The translations under genes were made by a program, and so were the position numbers. A stretch of 64,000 bases of DNA from Enhygromyxa salina (GTDB lineage Bacteria > Myxococcota_A > Polyangia > Nannocystales > Nannocystaceae), in NCBI RefSeq assembly GCF_002994615.1, contig NZ_PVNK01000269.1, positions 1 to 64,000 of the forward strand, written 5' to 3'. The notes beneath the pieces are model-generated. The model was not told the DNA's origin. It saw only the letters and a program-made list of their open reading frames with translations, and did no database searches. Every line of letters starts with the position of its first letter. Within the stretch, counting starts at the first letter, position 1. This document shows, one piece after another, positions 55,675-64,000 of this stretch.

Positions 55675-56492
55675 CAGGCCTTGTTGCTCGCCACGATCCC
55701 GTCGCCCAAGAGCTGCTCCAGCGCGCGCCAGGGACTGTCAGGCGCCTCATCGCTCCAGTCCCGCACGGCCGCCAGCCGCCCTGCTAGGTCGGTGATCGCC
55801 CGGTTCGACGCGGCGTAGAGCCTGCGATAGCAGGTCGACAACTCCTCGATGCAGCTGCCGATCTGCTCGTGCCGCAGCGCTGGCGCGGGTGCGTGGAACG
55901 ACACGCATGTCGTCGGCATACCGAACCGCGCGAGCTGCCGCCAGTGGCCTGGGATCAACGAATACTCGCCGCCCTCCACGTCCATCTTGATGAAGCTGCA
56001 GTCGGTGATGTTCTCCTGGTCCAGGAAGTCAACTAGCTTGACGCCTTCTACCTGGCAGCTGGGCTGACCCGGGCGCTCGGGGGCCGCGACCATCCCCGAC
56101 ATGCTGTCACCAAAGGCGCTCGCGTCACTGTGGTACATGCCGCCAGCGTAGAGGTCGACGGGCCCAGACTCGGGCGCGATGCACTGCCGATGCAGCTGGA
56201 TGCGATCGCCTAGATCGGGGTTGGCGGCGACGTTGGCCTCGAGCTGCGCGTGCGCGACCGGGTCGGGCTCGATCGCGTGAACCCGGCCCGCGCGCTGAGC
56301 CGCGTAGAGCGCCGTCGGTCCAATCCACGCGCCAATGTCGACGCAGCTGTGACCCGGGTCGAGGAAGCGGCGGAACACTTTGAAGGTGTGCGGCTCCCAG
56401 TGTCCCCGGTTCACCCGGTCCCAGAACAGTCCGCGGTCCGCGTCGGCGCGGACGCGGAAGGAAACGTCTTCGATGGACACACTTTGCATCAT
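55671..56492 (-). CDS. FkbM-family methyltransferase
   Basis: A 273-aa SAM-dependent methyltransferase. CVDIGAWIGPTALYAA is the SAM-binding motif I and RVHAIEPDPVAHAQLEANV motif II. CSFIKMDVEGGEYSLIPG is the FkbM hallmark (DVEGxE). FkbM enzymes methylate sugar hydroxyls in glycans, glycopeptides and polyketides, which fits coupling to the glycosyltransferase. ATG 56492 (or 56489) is used; the frame upstream overlaps the nitrilase gene and is not coding. Confidence 0.9.
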   Translation of the reverse strand: MMQSVSIEDVSFRVRADADRGLFWDRVNRGHWEPHTFKVFRRFLDPGHSCVDIGAWIGPTALYAAQRAGRVHAIEPDPVAHAQLEANVAANPDLGDRIQLHRQCIAPESGPVDLYAGGMYHSDASAFGDSMSGMVAAPERPGQPSCQVEGVKLVDFLDQENITDCSFIKMDVEGGEYSLIPGHWRQLARFGMPTTCVSFHAPAPALRHEQIGSCIEELSTCYRRLYAASNRAITDLAGRLAAVRDWSDEAPDSPWRALEQLLGDGIVASNKAW

Positions 56493-56541
56493 GGCATTGG
56501 CTCCGAGCCGCGAACAGATCTCCGGGGTGGGTTCAGGGCGC

Positions 56542-57975
56542 TCACCAGCTCGTCTTGGGAGCTGGCTTTGCGACGGTGTCGTTGAACAAGAAGGCGACGC
56601 CCTGAAAGTCGAAGTCGGGCAGATCAATGTGGCAAAGCACCCCATGGTCGAAGCCATTGGCGGCGCCGGTCACATCTATCTTGATTTTGACGTCTGGGTC
56701 GGTGGGGGCCGGCGGGGAGCGCTTGTCGTTGAGCGCTTTCACTGCCAGCATCTCCTTGGAGTAGGTGGTCAGCACGAGCGGCAAGAAGTAGTTGTACAAG
56801 CTGAAGCTGGTCTTGGTGCTGCTTGGCTGACACAGCAGCGTCTTGTAGTCGCCATTTTCGTCGTAGACCAGATCGAACTTGATGCGGTAGTCTGCGCCCA
56901 GAGCCCAATCCAGCGTCACAATCGAGCCCTGAACCTTGCTCGCGGGGGGCAGCGCCTTGACCGGATAGGTGACGATCCTGCCCGCGTTGCCCTTGAACAG
57001 CTGCGTGACGGCCACGTCCTGGACCGGCGAGACTTCGTTCAAGGTGATCGGGGCGTTGTCCACCGGGTGGGTAGAGAGCGGCGGAATCGTAGGCGGGGTC
57101 CCAACCTGGTCGAGCCTCGACCGGCCGCCATTCATGCCATCACAGTTGAACACATAGCCCCCCGGCGCGGCGATGATGCTCGCGTCTTGAATGCTCATGC
57201 CACCCGAGGGCACCAGCTGGATCTGTACTTGATTCTCACCCGGCAGCTGTGGCGACTTTTGCAGGCGCTTGACGCTGCCGAGGTGATCCAGGCAGATCTC
57301 CACACCCCAGGTGATCCCGTCGAGATCGAAGATGCCTGCGCCGTCGTAGTTGACGCGCTGCTGCTCGTTCCCGGGGCCCTTGGCGCCAGCGACCGTGTGC
57401 TCGACATCGCCGATGAGCAGGCCGCCGGGGTTGGCATTTTGCGCGATGAAGTCGATCCCCGACTTCAGCTCTTTCATGACCACGCGCGCGCCAGTGTGAC
57501 CCTGGCTAGCGACACCACCCTTTTGGATCAACGTGAAGTTGTAGACCTCCTTGACCGCGTTGGGATCGATCGTCGGCGGACTGCCAACCGCGGGCGCAGA
57601 CACCCCCAAAATCGAGCCAAAGCCAAACACCCAGTCCGACCACTGGTCGTCGCTGACTGTGCGCTGCAGGATCTCGATCGCTAGCTGGACATCCTCCATG
57701 GGATACGCGCCTTGGCTGCCGCGAAAGAAGAACTCCGGGGCCAACAGCACTTTCAAGGTGGTCCCCGGCGCCTCGGGGGGAGAGCTCGGGAGGAGGTTGT
57801 CCCGCGCGGTCTGCATCGCGCGGAGCATGAGCTCACAGCGGGCCTGAACATCCAATTGGTTCGACGCCAGGCCCGGGTAGGTTCCCTGAACCATGACGTC
57901 GTTGACGTTCCACTTCACGTTGGCGGGAGAGGTGTCGATCTGGTAGGCGATGAATTGAACTTGGGTGTAGGGCAT
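56542..57975 (-). CDS. Nitrilase-fold (carbon-nitrogen hydrolase) protein
   Basis: A 477-aa protein with the catalytic triad of the nitrilase superfamily: E81 in LLAPEFFFRG, K168 in RVVMKELKSG, C228 in WGVEICLDHLG. Nitrilase-fold domains are ~270 residues, so ~180 extra C-terminal residues are family specific (DWALGADYRIKFDLVYDENG, VKIKIDVTGAANGFDHG). The superfamily cleaves or transfers amides and nitriles, including protein-amide chemistry. It lies 30 bp from the collar-fibre gene on the same strand. Confidence 0.85.
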   Translation of the reverse strand: MPYTQVQFIAYQIDTSPANVKWNVNDVMVQGTYPGLASNQLDVQARCELMLRAMQTARDNLLPSSPPEAPGTTLKVLLAPEFFFRGSQGAYPMEDVQLAIEILQRTVSDDQWSDWVFGFGSILGVSAPAVGSPPTIDPNAVKEVYNFTLIQKGGVASQGHTGARVVMKELKSGIDFIAQNANPGGLLIGDVEHTVAGAKGPGNEQQRVNYDGAGIFDLDGITWGVEICLDHLGSVKRLQKSPQLPGENQVQIQLVPSGGMSIQDASIIAAPGGYVFNCDGMNGGRSRLDQVGTPPTIPPLSTHPVDNAPITLNEVSPVQDVAVTQLFKGNAGRIVTYPVKALPPASKVQGSIVTLDWALGADYRIKFDLVYDENGDYKTLLCQPSSTKTSFSLYNYFLPLVLTTYSKEMLAVKALNDKRSPPAPTDPDVKIKIDVTGAANGFDHGVLCHIDLPDFDFQGVAFLFNDTVAKPAPKTSW

Positions 57976-58005
57976 GGGCCGTTTCCTGATCTGCAGCGAG
58001 TCGAC

Positions 58006-58650
58006 TCACCGAGGCACGGCGAGTACGCCCGAGGTGAACTTGATGATGTAGTTCACATAAATGTTGGAGGGCCGGGTCTCGTTCTTGCTCACCTTGACGT
58101 CCCCGGGCGGCGTCAGGCTGCTGGTCGGACCCCCCGTGGTCAGCGTCTTCGTGCCCGGCGGCACGCTGGCTGTGGTCCCGGGATCGGCGGGCGCGGCAGC
58201 GCTGTTGGCTGCCAGATAGGTGTGCTCGTGCGTCTGCACCGCGAACGCCTGAATCGAGCCGACACCATCATTGTTGCTTGTGCCACCGGCCGGGTCCGTG
58301 CGCATGTCGGCGTCCTTGTCGACTCCGGCCCCGGCGTCGGTGCCTCGCAGGAAATAGCCGCGGTAGTCAGGGATGCGGAAGCTCGCGCCGCTTCCACCAT
58401 AGAGATACCCCAGCGCGACGAACAGCTCTGGATACATGTTGGTGCTCAGCGAGCGCCCATCACACAGCATCCAGCCCCAAGCCTCGAGCGGATTGGTGAC
58501 ATACTCCCCGGTCTCGCCGCCGGCTGGGGGGCTGGCCGTGGCGGGGTTCGGTGGGCCGAGTTGGCCGGCAAACGCCATCACCGCGCCAACCGGCGAGTCA
58601 CCCAATCCACTCGGCGCAAAGCAAGGAGGGCTGCAAAGCGGATCTATCAT
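58006..58650 (-). CDS. Phage-tail-collar fibre protein
   Basis: A 214-aa protein of the tail-collar family: VGAVMAFAGQLGPP, WMLCDGRSLSTNMYPELFVALGYLYGG, FRIPDYRGYFLRGTD, QAFAVQTHEH and the terminal RPSNIYVNYIIKF. Such proteins form trimeric fibre tips in phage tails, pyocins and contractile injection systems, and also occur as free-standing bacterial surface proteins. The ORF overlaps the start of the ~963-aa gene stop by 4 bp. No sheath, tube or baseplate genes are nearby. Confidence 0.9.
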   Translation of the reverse strand: MIDPLCSPPCFAPSGLGDSPVGAVMAFAGQLGPPNPATASPPAGGETGEYVTNPLEAWGWMLCDGRSLSTNMYPELFVALGYLYGGSGASFRIPDYRGYFLRGTDAGAGVDKDADMRTDPAGGTSNNDGVGSIQAFAVQTHEHTYLAANSAAAPADPGTTASVPPGTKTLTTGGPTSSLTPPGDVKVSKNETRPSNIYVNYIIKFTSGVLAVPR

Positions 58651-61538
58651 GTTGCCCCCAGGGAGCCCGCGCCCGGTGTGACGACGAGCGACTCGTCGAG
58701 CACTTGCATCGCCGTCGGCACCACGAGCTCCCAGGTCGGCCCAACTTCGCGCTCGGGCTTGGGGTTGCGCGCGGCGTGCTCGAGGTCGTTGACCAGGGCC
58801 AGATCGTCCTCTAGCACAGGAACGAGGCGGTCAATGCCGTCCCACAGCATGCCAGACGAAAACCCGTAGAGAAACGCCATCACTCGGGCGGGCTGCACGG
58901 GTAGCAGGATCCGCGCCTGGTCGGCCTGCAAGAAGCTGGTAAACAGCGGATCTTCTTCGCCATCGGGCGTCGCCGACACCGCCACGTCCTCGCGGGCTCC
59001 GGCGTGCGGGCTGACGTGGAAGCTGTAGGCCATCTCTGTCCATTCGAGCGACTCGTCGAGGAACTGAACATAGCGGGGTTCATCGACGATCCCCGGGGAT
59101 GGTGGCGAGCCCCAAGCGTTAGCGTCCTGGCCCCCGGTCGCCCTGGCCATGTGCTCTAGCAGCAGGCGCTTGCAGGCGTTCTCGAGCTCGCGCTGCTCGG
59201 TCTGCCGATTGGCAAGGGGCGAGCGGGTCGCCTGCTGGCGTGGCCCACCGGGCCCAAAATCGCTGTAATATTGCGCGTCCAGCTGTTGGAAGGATGTCAT
59301 CATTGCCCGGTAGATCCCGATGCGCCATTCGTCCATCGCGCGCACGCTTGGCTCGCACTCGACCTCCACGTTGACCAGCACCTGGACGGCCGTGGGTGGC
59401 GACGAGCTCAGCTCCACGCCCATCACCGAGACCGGTAGCGTGGAGTCCTCGCCGTAGGGCCGCAGTGGCGCGCTCGAGTTGCTCGAGTTGAAGGTTTGAC
59501 GCCCGACCAACACGATCGGCTCTGGCAGTCCCGCGGGGATCGACACGCAGCTGACGAACGCGTTGACGGCACAATAGCCGCTGGGCACCGCGATCTGCTG
59601 CTCCTCACCGCCGCGCAAGGTGGCCGTTACGTACTTGCGCACCAGCGGTGGCGGCTCGAGCTCTGTTACGCCATAACGGGCCCCGAGCTGCGCGTAGTTG
59701 TCCGGGGTGATGTCCTTGAACGAGGCGACGCCGAGGTCCGCGGGCGGCAGCGGTCGCGCCAGCTTCTGTCCGGTCAGGGCGGTCTCCTGCGCGATGTAGC
59801 GGGCCGCCGGGCGCCGGACCAGGAATTCCATCATCAGGCGGTTGCCATAGTTGATGACCTCGGCCTCGTAGACCTTGTTGAGCCAGCGAAACACCGCGCG
59901 CATGCTGGTCTGGCCGGAGGTGTTGTCGATCACGCTGGTGACCAAGTCCTCGACTTGGTTCATGGTGCTGGTGGTCCGCAGCGTGCCGATCTTGCGGCGA
60001 ATCCGACTGACCGTCTGCTTGAGGATCTCGCGGGCGAAGCGGGTGACGTCGTCCTGACCTGGGTTGGGCCCTTGGGTGGTCGTGCGGGTCCAGCTGCCGT
60101 TGAGCGTGGTCAGCGTTGGCGGGCCGTAGCTGGTCTGAAAGTCCGCGTAATTGTTGGCGACCGCCTTCTCGGCGATCATCTTGCGGGTCTCTTCGAACAG
60201 GCTGCTGCGCTCGTCGGCGTCGTCGCTCTGGAGCAGCTGCTCTTCGCTGCCCCGGTGCTCTTGCACCTCGACGCGCCGCTGGACGTGTCGCCTCGAGATC
60301 TCCTTGCGTTCGCCACGCATGACATTCTCGATTCGCGCGATCTCGCCGGGGGCATAGCGGACCAAGCGCTGTCGCACCATCTGCAGGTCACCAATTGCAT
60401 ATGGCTCGATCCACCCGGTGTCGCTCCCGCGCGGGGGTGAGCTGTGTTGGCTCGTGGCGGGCGGCAGCGGGAAGATGCTGGCAGGCAGGAGCACCTTGGC
60501 GTCGGCGAGCTCCACGATCTGGTCTGGCGTCAGCTCGCTGGGTACCCATGCGTTCTCGGGGTCGAGCGTCACGGCCAGATCAATCACGTGCGCCAGCCAG
60601 ATCGACTGAGCCAGGTCATTGAGCAGGGCCCAGTCGTAGCCGAGGGTCACGACCAGCGCGAAGTAGCTCTGCCAGATTCGGTCAATGTCGAGCTGGTACT
60701 GCGCGCTGGTGAAGTAGCGAGGCGGCGCGCCGTACCGCTCGAGCAGCGACGCGAGCTCGGTCGCGCACACAAGCGGCGATAGCTGTGCCTGCTGCTGGAT
60801 TCGCTCCGCGAGGCTGGCGAAGTCACGCACCGGTCCGCTGAGGCTGCGCAGGCTGCTGACGAACATCCCCACGTAGGGCGGATCGCCGTCGATGAAGCGC
60901 ACGGCCAGGGACTCGGCCATATAGCGGCCCTGCTGTCGAGCGATGACGAGATCGTCATAAAAGCTGGAGGATGGCGGGCTGCTCGCCCGGTACTGGATGA
61001 AGCCGTAGCGCAGGTCCTCGTCGCTCACCCGCGGCCAGCGTCGCACATACACATAGTTGAACAGATCGTCCGAATTGGTCGAGATGATCGGTAGCGGGCT
61101 GCCGGACTCAGTCGGGTCCTCGGCTGCCGGATTCGGTGGACCGGGTGGATTGGGCTGGTCCGATGGATCGGGTGGGTTGGGGGGCCAGGGCGCGACCGAT
61201 CCGCGGCTCGGGCACGCCACCATCAAACCCTCGAAATGATAGATCTCTGCCGCACCAAAGTGGATGTCAGCGAAGATGCCCGTGTTGTCGACTCCGTCGA
61301 TGTGTACGTGAGCTCGCTGGGCGAGGAAGCCGCGCACGCGTCGGCCCGAGCGAAACTTGATCTCGAACTGCGTAGGCCGGGCCTCGTTGATGGTGATGAG
61401 ATGCTCGTCCTGGGGGTCTTGCTCATAGTAGATCTTGGCCACTGAAGGGACGCCGTCACTCGGATTGCGGCTAATGGTAATGTCGAAGACCAGTTGCCCG
61501 TCCTGACCCTTCCAGATCCTATTTGCCATCTCGTTCAT
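58647..61538 (-). CDS. Large protein of unknown function (cluster core)
   Basis: About 963 aa from ATG 61538. Residues 1-~110 form a beta-rich domain (GQDGQLVFDITISRNP, RPTQFEIKFRSGRRVRGFLAQRAHVHIDGVDN in part). A Pro-rich PPNPPDPSDQPNPPGPP linker follows. The middle (~150-340) is helical. From ~370, YAIGDLQMVRQRLVRYAPGEIARIENVMRGE begins a long charged helical part with AREILKQTVSRIRRKIGTLRT and VFRWLNKVYEAEVINYGNRLMMEFLVRRPAARY, then beta-rich sequence to the end. I have seen this middle pattern in large uncharacterised bacterial proteins but cannot name a function. No signal peptide. Confidence 0.85.
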   Translation of the reverse strand: MNEMANRIWKGQDGQLVFDITISRNPSDGVPSVAKIYYEQDPQDEHLITINEARPTQFEIKFRSGRRVRGFLAQRAHVHIDGVDNTGIFADIHFGAAEIYHFEGLMVACPSRGSVAPWPPNPPDPSDQPNPPGPPNPAAEDPTESGSPLPIISTNSDDLFNYVYVRRWPRVSDEDLRYGFIQYRASSPPSSSFYDDLVIARQQGRYMAESLAVRFIDGDPPYVGMFVSSLRSLSGPVRDFASLAERIQQQAQLSPLVCATELASLLERYGAPPRYFTSAQYQLDIDRIWQSYFALVVTLGYDWALLNDLAQSIWLAHVIDLAVTLDPENAWVPSELTPDQIVELADAKVLLPASIFPLPPATSQHSSPPRGSDTGWIEPYAIGDLQMVRQRLVRYAPGEIARIENVMRGERKEISRRHVQRRVEVQEHRGSEEQLLQSDDADERSSLFEETRKMIAEKAVANNYADFQTSYGPPTLTTLNGSWTRTTTQGPNPGQDDVTRFAREILKQTVSRIRRKIGTLRTTSTMNQVEDLVTSVIDNTSGQTSMRAVFRWLNKVYEAEVINYGNRLMMEFLVRRPAARYIAQETALTGQKLARPLPPADLGVASFKDITPDNYAQLGARYGVTELEPPPLVRKYVTATLRGGEEQQIAVPSGYCAVNAFVSCVSIPAGLPEPIVLVGRQTFNSSNSSAPLRPYGEDSTLPVSVMGVELSSSPPTAVQVLVNVEVECEPSVRAMDEWRIGIYRAMMTSFQQLDAQYYSDFGPGGPRQQATRSPLANRQTEQRELENACKRLLLEHMARATGGQDANAWGSPPSPGIVDEPRYVQFLDESLEWTEMAYSFHVSPHAGAREDVAVSATPDGEEDPLFTSFLQADQARILLPVQPARVMAFLYGFSSGMLWDGIDRLVPVLEDDLALVNDLEHAARNPKPEREVGPTWELVVPTAMQVLDESLVVTPGAGSLGAT

Positions 61539-61574
61539 ATTGTTGATGCTGTGGGCTGTTGGGTGCAAGTCGGT

Positions 61575-61607
61575 GGCCGTCTGCCCCGCGAGCGGGAGCA
61601 GACGGCC
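61575..61607 (-). terminator. Hairpin inside the cluster (attenuator-like)
   Basis: GGCCGTCTGC (61575-61584) pairs with GCAGACGGCC (61598-61607). It sits just after the second ~205-aa gene and before the large gene, so it could reduce readthrough and let the two small genes be expressed more strongly. Nearly the same stem recurs at 53327-53361. Confidence 0.65.
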
Positions 61608-61614
61608 AACGTCG

Positions 61615-62232
61615 TCAGCCCATGACCACGTTCTCGAGGTTGAACTGAAACGGCGAGGAGTCGCGGCCGGGGCCGCCGCCGGTCAGCACGATGTCGGCGC
61701 TGGCGATACCGAGGAGCGACAGCTCGGTGTTCACACTGGAGATGATCGCCGAGTTCATCACCTTGCCCTCGACCACCTGCGAGGCCACGCCGATCCAGAT
61801 CGTGGGCTTGAACTGGAACAAGGCCTTTTGCTGCGGGGCGACCGAGGTCTTGGTCGCGAGCAGATTGCCGTCCTTGTAGATGTTGGCGTTGATCGCCCCC
61901 TTCGGCAGGGCGTTGAGCACCTGCACCTCGGTCGAGCTGGTGCCCGAGCCGGACGCAACCAGCCGGTCGCCGGAGGTCGTGAGGCTCATGCTGAACAGCT
62001 GGCCGTTTTGCGCGGGCAGCTGCGGGGTGTAGTTGCCGTAGCTGTCGCTCGCCGCGACCGTCATTTCCATCGGGAAGGTGAAGGGATGGTTGTCGCCCTG
62101 CCCGCAGTAGCGGATGACCTTCCAGGCCACGGCCAGCTCGTCGAAGTTGGTCGCCACGTTCTTCTGGAAAATGACGATCTCCGAGTTGTTGGCGTCGTTT
62201 GAGTTGTTGATGAAGTTTAGCTGAATGTCCAC
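61615..62232 (-). CDS. Paralogous ~205-aa protein, copy 2
   Basis: A 205-aa beta-rich protein starting VDIQLNFINNSNDANNSEIVIFQKNV with FDELAVAWKVIRYCGQGDNHPFTFP, STEVQVLNALPKGAINANIYKDGNLLATKTSVAPQQKALFQFKPTIWIGVAS in segments, and a Gly-rich end (ADIVLTGGGPG). GTG 62232 is preceded by AAAAGGAGAA, the best Shine-Dalgarno in the cluster. No signal peptide. It is about 55% identical by eye to 62310-62927. Family known to me only as uncharacterised. Confidence 0.9.
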   Translation of the reverse strand: MDIQLNFINNSNDANNSEIVIFQKNVATNFDELAVAWKVIRYCGQGDNHPFTFPMEMTVAASDSYGNYTPQLPAQNGQLFSMSLTTSGDRLVASGSGTSSTEVQVLNALPKGAINANIYKDGNLLATKTSVAPQQKALFQFKPTIWIGVASQVVEGKVMNSAIISSVNTELSLLGIASADIVLTGGGPGRDSSPFQFNLENVVMG

Positions 62233-62309
62233 GTTTGTTCTCCTTTTGTCGAATGAAACACACCTGCCGACGCCTGGCCGCTGCCGTGCGCTGGCGGATC
62301 TCTATTAGG

Positions 62310-62927
62310 TCAAGCCAACCGCATGTTCTCCAGAGTAAAGACGTAGGGCGCCGCATCCGAGCCCGACCCGCCCCCCGTCATCACGATGTCGGCGCTCGTG
62401 AAGCCGGCCAGCGGCAGCTCGGTGTTGTCGCTAGCGATCACGGCGGAGGTCACGGCCTCGGACTGCATGATCTGCGAAGCCACGGAGATCCACAGCGTTG
62501 GCTTGAACTGGAACACGACCTTTTGCCCGGGGGCGACCGCGGTCTTGCGCGCCATGAGCAGGCCTGCTTTGTAGATGTTGACGTTCACGGAGCCCCGCGG
62601 CAGCGCGTTGATGACCTGAATCTCGGCGGAGGAATCCGAGTTCGTCGCGGACCCGAGGCGCCGCCCCGAGGGGGTGGGGGTCACCTTGACCTGCTGACCG
62701 TTGGCGACCCTCACCCGTGGAGAATGGTTGCCATATTCGTCGCTGGTGGACACTTCGTAGTCAGTTGGATACACCAGCGGGTGGTAGCAGTCGCGACCGC
62801 AATAACGGATGACCTTCCATGCCAGGGGGAGTTCGTCGATGCTGGCTAGGATGTTTCGCTGAAACAGCACGACCTCGGCTTGATGCCCACCGCTAGACCG
62901 GTTGATGAATTTGAGTCGAATGTCCAT
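62310..62927 (-). CDS. Paralogous ~205-aa protein, copy 1
   Basis: A 205-aa paralogue of the next gene: IRLKFINRSSGGHQAEVVLFQRNI, LPLAWKVIRYCGRDCYHPLVYP, SAEIQVINALPRGSVNVNIYKAGLLMARKTAVAPGQKVVFQFKPTLWISVAS in segments, ADIVMTGGGSG. It is the first gene of the cluster; the A/T-rich region upstream should hold the promoter. Conserved between copies: WKVIRYCG, IQV/VQVLNALP, FQFKPT, ADIV-TGGG. Confidence 0.9.
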   Translation of the reverse strand: MDIRLKFINRSSGGHQAEVVLFQRNILASIDELPLAWKVIRYCGRDCYHPLVYPTDYEVSTSDEYGNHSPRVRVANGQQVKVTPTPSGRRLGSATNSDSSAEIQVINALPRGSVNVNIYKAGLLMARKTAVAPGQKVVFQFKPTLWISVASQIMQSEAVTSAVIASDNTELPLAGFTSADIVMTGGGSGSDAAPYVFTLENMRLA

Positions 62928-63611
62928 GATGTGGCTTTGGGGTCGCTGGCGAGCCGTCTTCGCTATGCAGGCTCCATATATGGGCTTGCTCGGCGGTGCG
63001 GGGGTACTTCTATATCGTTAATATTTTTATAGTTCAAGGCGGCCTGCTGAAAACGGGCTATGGGTAATCGTGCGTGCTCTGCCAGTTCGTGCAGTCGGGC
63101 GGGGGTGGTAAGATGCTGGTCTCACTATTTGGGTGTTGGGTGCTCCGTTGCAGTATGGAGGCCGTTCGGGGTGTTGGCTTCACGCCAATCGCTGGCGTTG
63201 CTGTTCCCAGATTGATTGTGGTGGCGTGGGTGGTGTGTCTGTCTGAACGTCGTGGGGGCGCTGTTTGGGATGGTTTGCAGAGCATGTCGAACGTGTCGAA
63301 TCGAATTCGTAACTATTGTCGCGACCAATACGATTTCACCGATGGCGAGCGGGGAGTGAGCTGTTGAGACCAAGGCACCGATGGCTGGCCGCTTCCAACC
63401 GCTAGTCGAGGTCTGGAGGACGCCCGGCCTGCGAGAAACTTCGACGAACTCGGGAGTCGGTCGGGAGATCTCTTCTCGAGGTCGCAGCACACCGCTGGCG
63501 CGCAGGGCCTCAGCTGTTGTCGCGACCAGGACGAGCTGTCGCGCGGTCGATGTTCACCCTGCTAGCGGGCGGGGCGGCAGCACATGCGCCGGTTGGCCAC
63601 CAAAGGTGGGG
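62928..63611. other. A/T-richer intergenic region, cluster promoter
   Basis: About 680 bp without a supported gene. It contains TATATAT and TATAAAAATATT-like strings (62970-63040), good candidates for the promoter of the minus-strand cluster. From ~63100 to 63600 the sequence is unremarkable; no frame there has a start signal or protein-like composition. Confidence 0.5.
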
Positions 63612-64000
63612 TCAACGATTGTGCGGATCAGCAGGGTAGGGAGCGGCGGCGGCCTGCTCGGCCTGCTCGGCCTGCTCGGCCTGCTTGGCCTGCGCGCCCT
63701 GGTAGCGATCACGAAGCTGCGCTGGCGTGAGATCTGCTCGCTCGAGCTGAGCGAGGTCCTCGTCGAGCACCAGCAGATACTCGGGGTCGCGCGGATGGTA
63801 GAGCGCGATCGCAACGGTCTGCGCGTCGTCCACAAACAGCGGTGGCGTCTGCTTGGCGCCGACGAAGTGTTTCCAGCCCCGCTCGGAGTCGCGGATCACG
63901 AAGTGGTAGGTAGGTCCGCCCGCCGGTGTCGGCGCCGTTGACGATCTGCCGATCCTCGCCGATCAGATCCAGCAGCGCCTCGCGGGGATCATCGAACACG
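63612..64000 (-). pseudogene. Frameshifted gene, continues beyond the window
   Basis: From the right edge the frame reads FDDPREALLDLIGEDRQIVNGADTGGRTY, then turns to nonsense. Removing one copy of a tandem CTAC (about 63906-63913 on the minus strand) joins it to HFVIRDSERGWKHFVGAKQ, PPLFVDDAQTVAIALYHPRDPEYLLVLDEDL and a helical end with AEQAEQAEQ. So a 4-bp duplication broke a gene for a small alpha/beta protein of unknown function. A sequencing error would look the same. Confidence 0.6.
63651..63692. repeat. GCCTGCTCG tandem repeat
   Basis: Four to five 9-bp units of GCCTGCTCG encode the AEQAEQAEQ tail of the frameshifted gene. Confidence 0.8.

Noticed and set aside
58006..58650. Calling 51.6-63 kb a prophage or contractile injection system
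   Set aside because: Only the collar fibre and a lysin-like gene are phage-like; tube, sheath, baseplate, capsid and ATPase genes are all missing.
63074..63367. 97-codon + strand frame in the right intergenic region
   Set aside because: No ribosome-binding site, no start-proximal -10, and the sequence is not protein-like.

Overview
The window is high-GC chromosomal DNA from a myxobacterium, most likely of the Nannocystis/Plesiocystis group (suborder Nannocystineae). The reasons are the coding style (strong third-position G/C, long antisense shadow frames), about 17 short secreted lipoproteins with acidic Thr/Asp/Gly tails, the Cys-rich CGDG..CDDGN..DGCS..C repeat typical of Myxococcota surface proteins, a Ser/Thr kinase with a TPR tail, an FHA regulator and a hybrid histidine kinase. 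No rRNA, tRNA, CRISPR array or intact insertion sequence was seen. The taxon is inferred; no search was run.

Layout. 0-14 kb: signalling and envelope genes (Ser/Thr kinase-TPR, converging FHA regulator, LysR regulator facing a cupin lipoprotein, NTF2-like lipoprotein, FAD oxidoreductase, metal-dependent hydrolase, PAS hybrid histidine kinase, amphi-Trp protein, outer-membrane barrel). 14-28 kb: rhodanese/MauE redox pair, DUF4215-type lipoprotein, a glycosyltransferase resembling queuosine-tRNA mannosyltransferase, an orphan PAAR spike, ogt with a broken Ada remnant upstream, CapA lipoprotein, a tandem lipoprotein pair, a radical SAM/SPASM enzyme next to a lipoprotein-like protein with two YGVP repeats, Uma2, Dus, methyltransferase, zincin lipoprotein and MscS. 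28-42 kb: a topoisomerase III-RecQ fusion, a GDAP1-like tail-anchored GST, a glutaredoxin/A-type-carrier/rhodanese fusion, a GMC oxidoreductase broken by one stop codon, map, rnhA and further lipoproteins.

42-47 kb looks like an accessory or defence locus. An AT-rich promoter region leads to a 43-codon basic peptide and a strong intrinsic terminator, and 10 nt after that terminator comes a 1251-aa protein joining an intact calcineurin-like phosphoesterase to a NACHT NTPase. 47-51.5 kb is decayed: fragments of a kinase-TPR gene, an IS66-type OrfA and a frameshifted repeat lipoprotein.

51.6-63 kb is an unusual locus. A leaderless peptidoglycan-binding/glycosidase-like protein on the + strand faces a seven-gene minus-strand cluster: two paralogous ~205-aa proteins, a hairpin, a ~963-aa protein, a phage-tail-collar fibre protein, a nitrilase-fold enzyme, an FkbM methyltransferase and a triple GT2 glycosyltransferase. 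I do not recognise this combination. The right edge holds a gene frameshifted by a 4-bp duplication.

Two window-wide patterns stand out. First, at 18 genes a TANNNT -10 hexamer, usually preceded by GC, lies 5-11 nt before the start codon, which implies leaderless or near-leaderless mRNAs. Second, a palindrome based on CTAGCAGCCCGGGCTGCTAG recurs at gene 3' ends and supplies stop codons.
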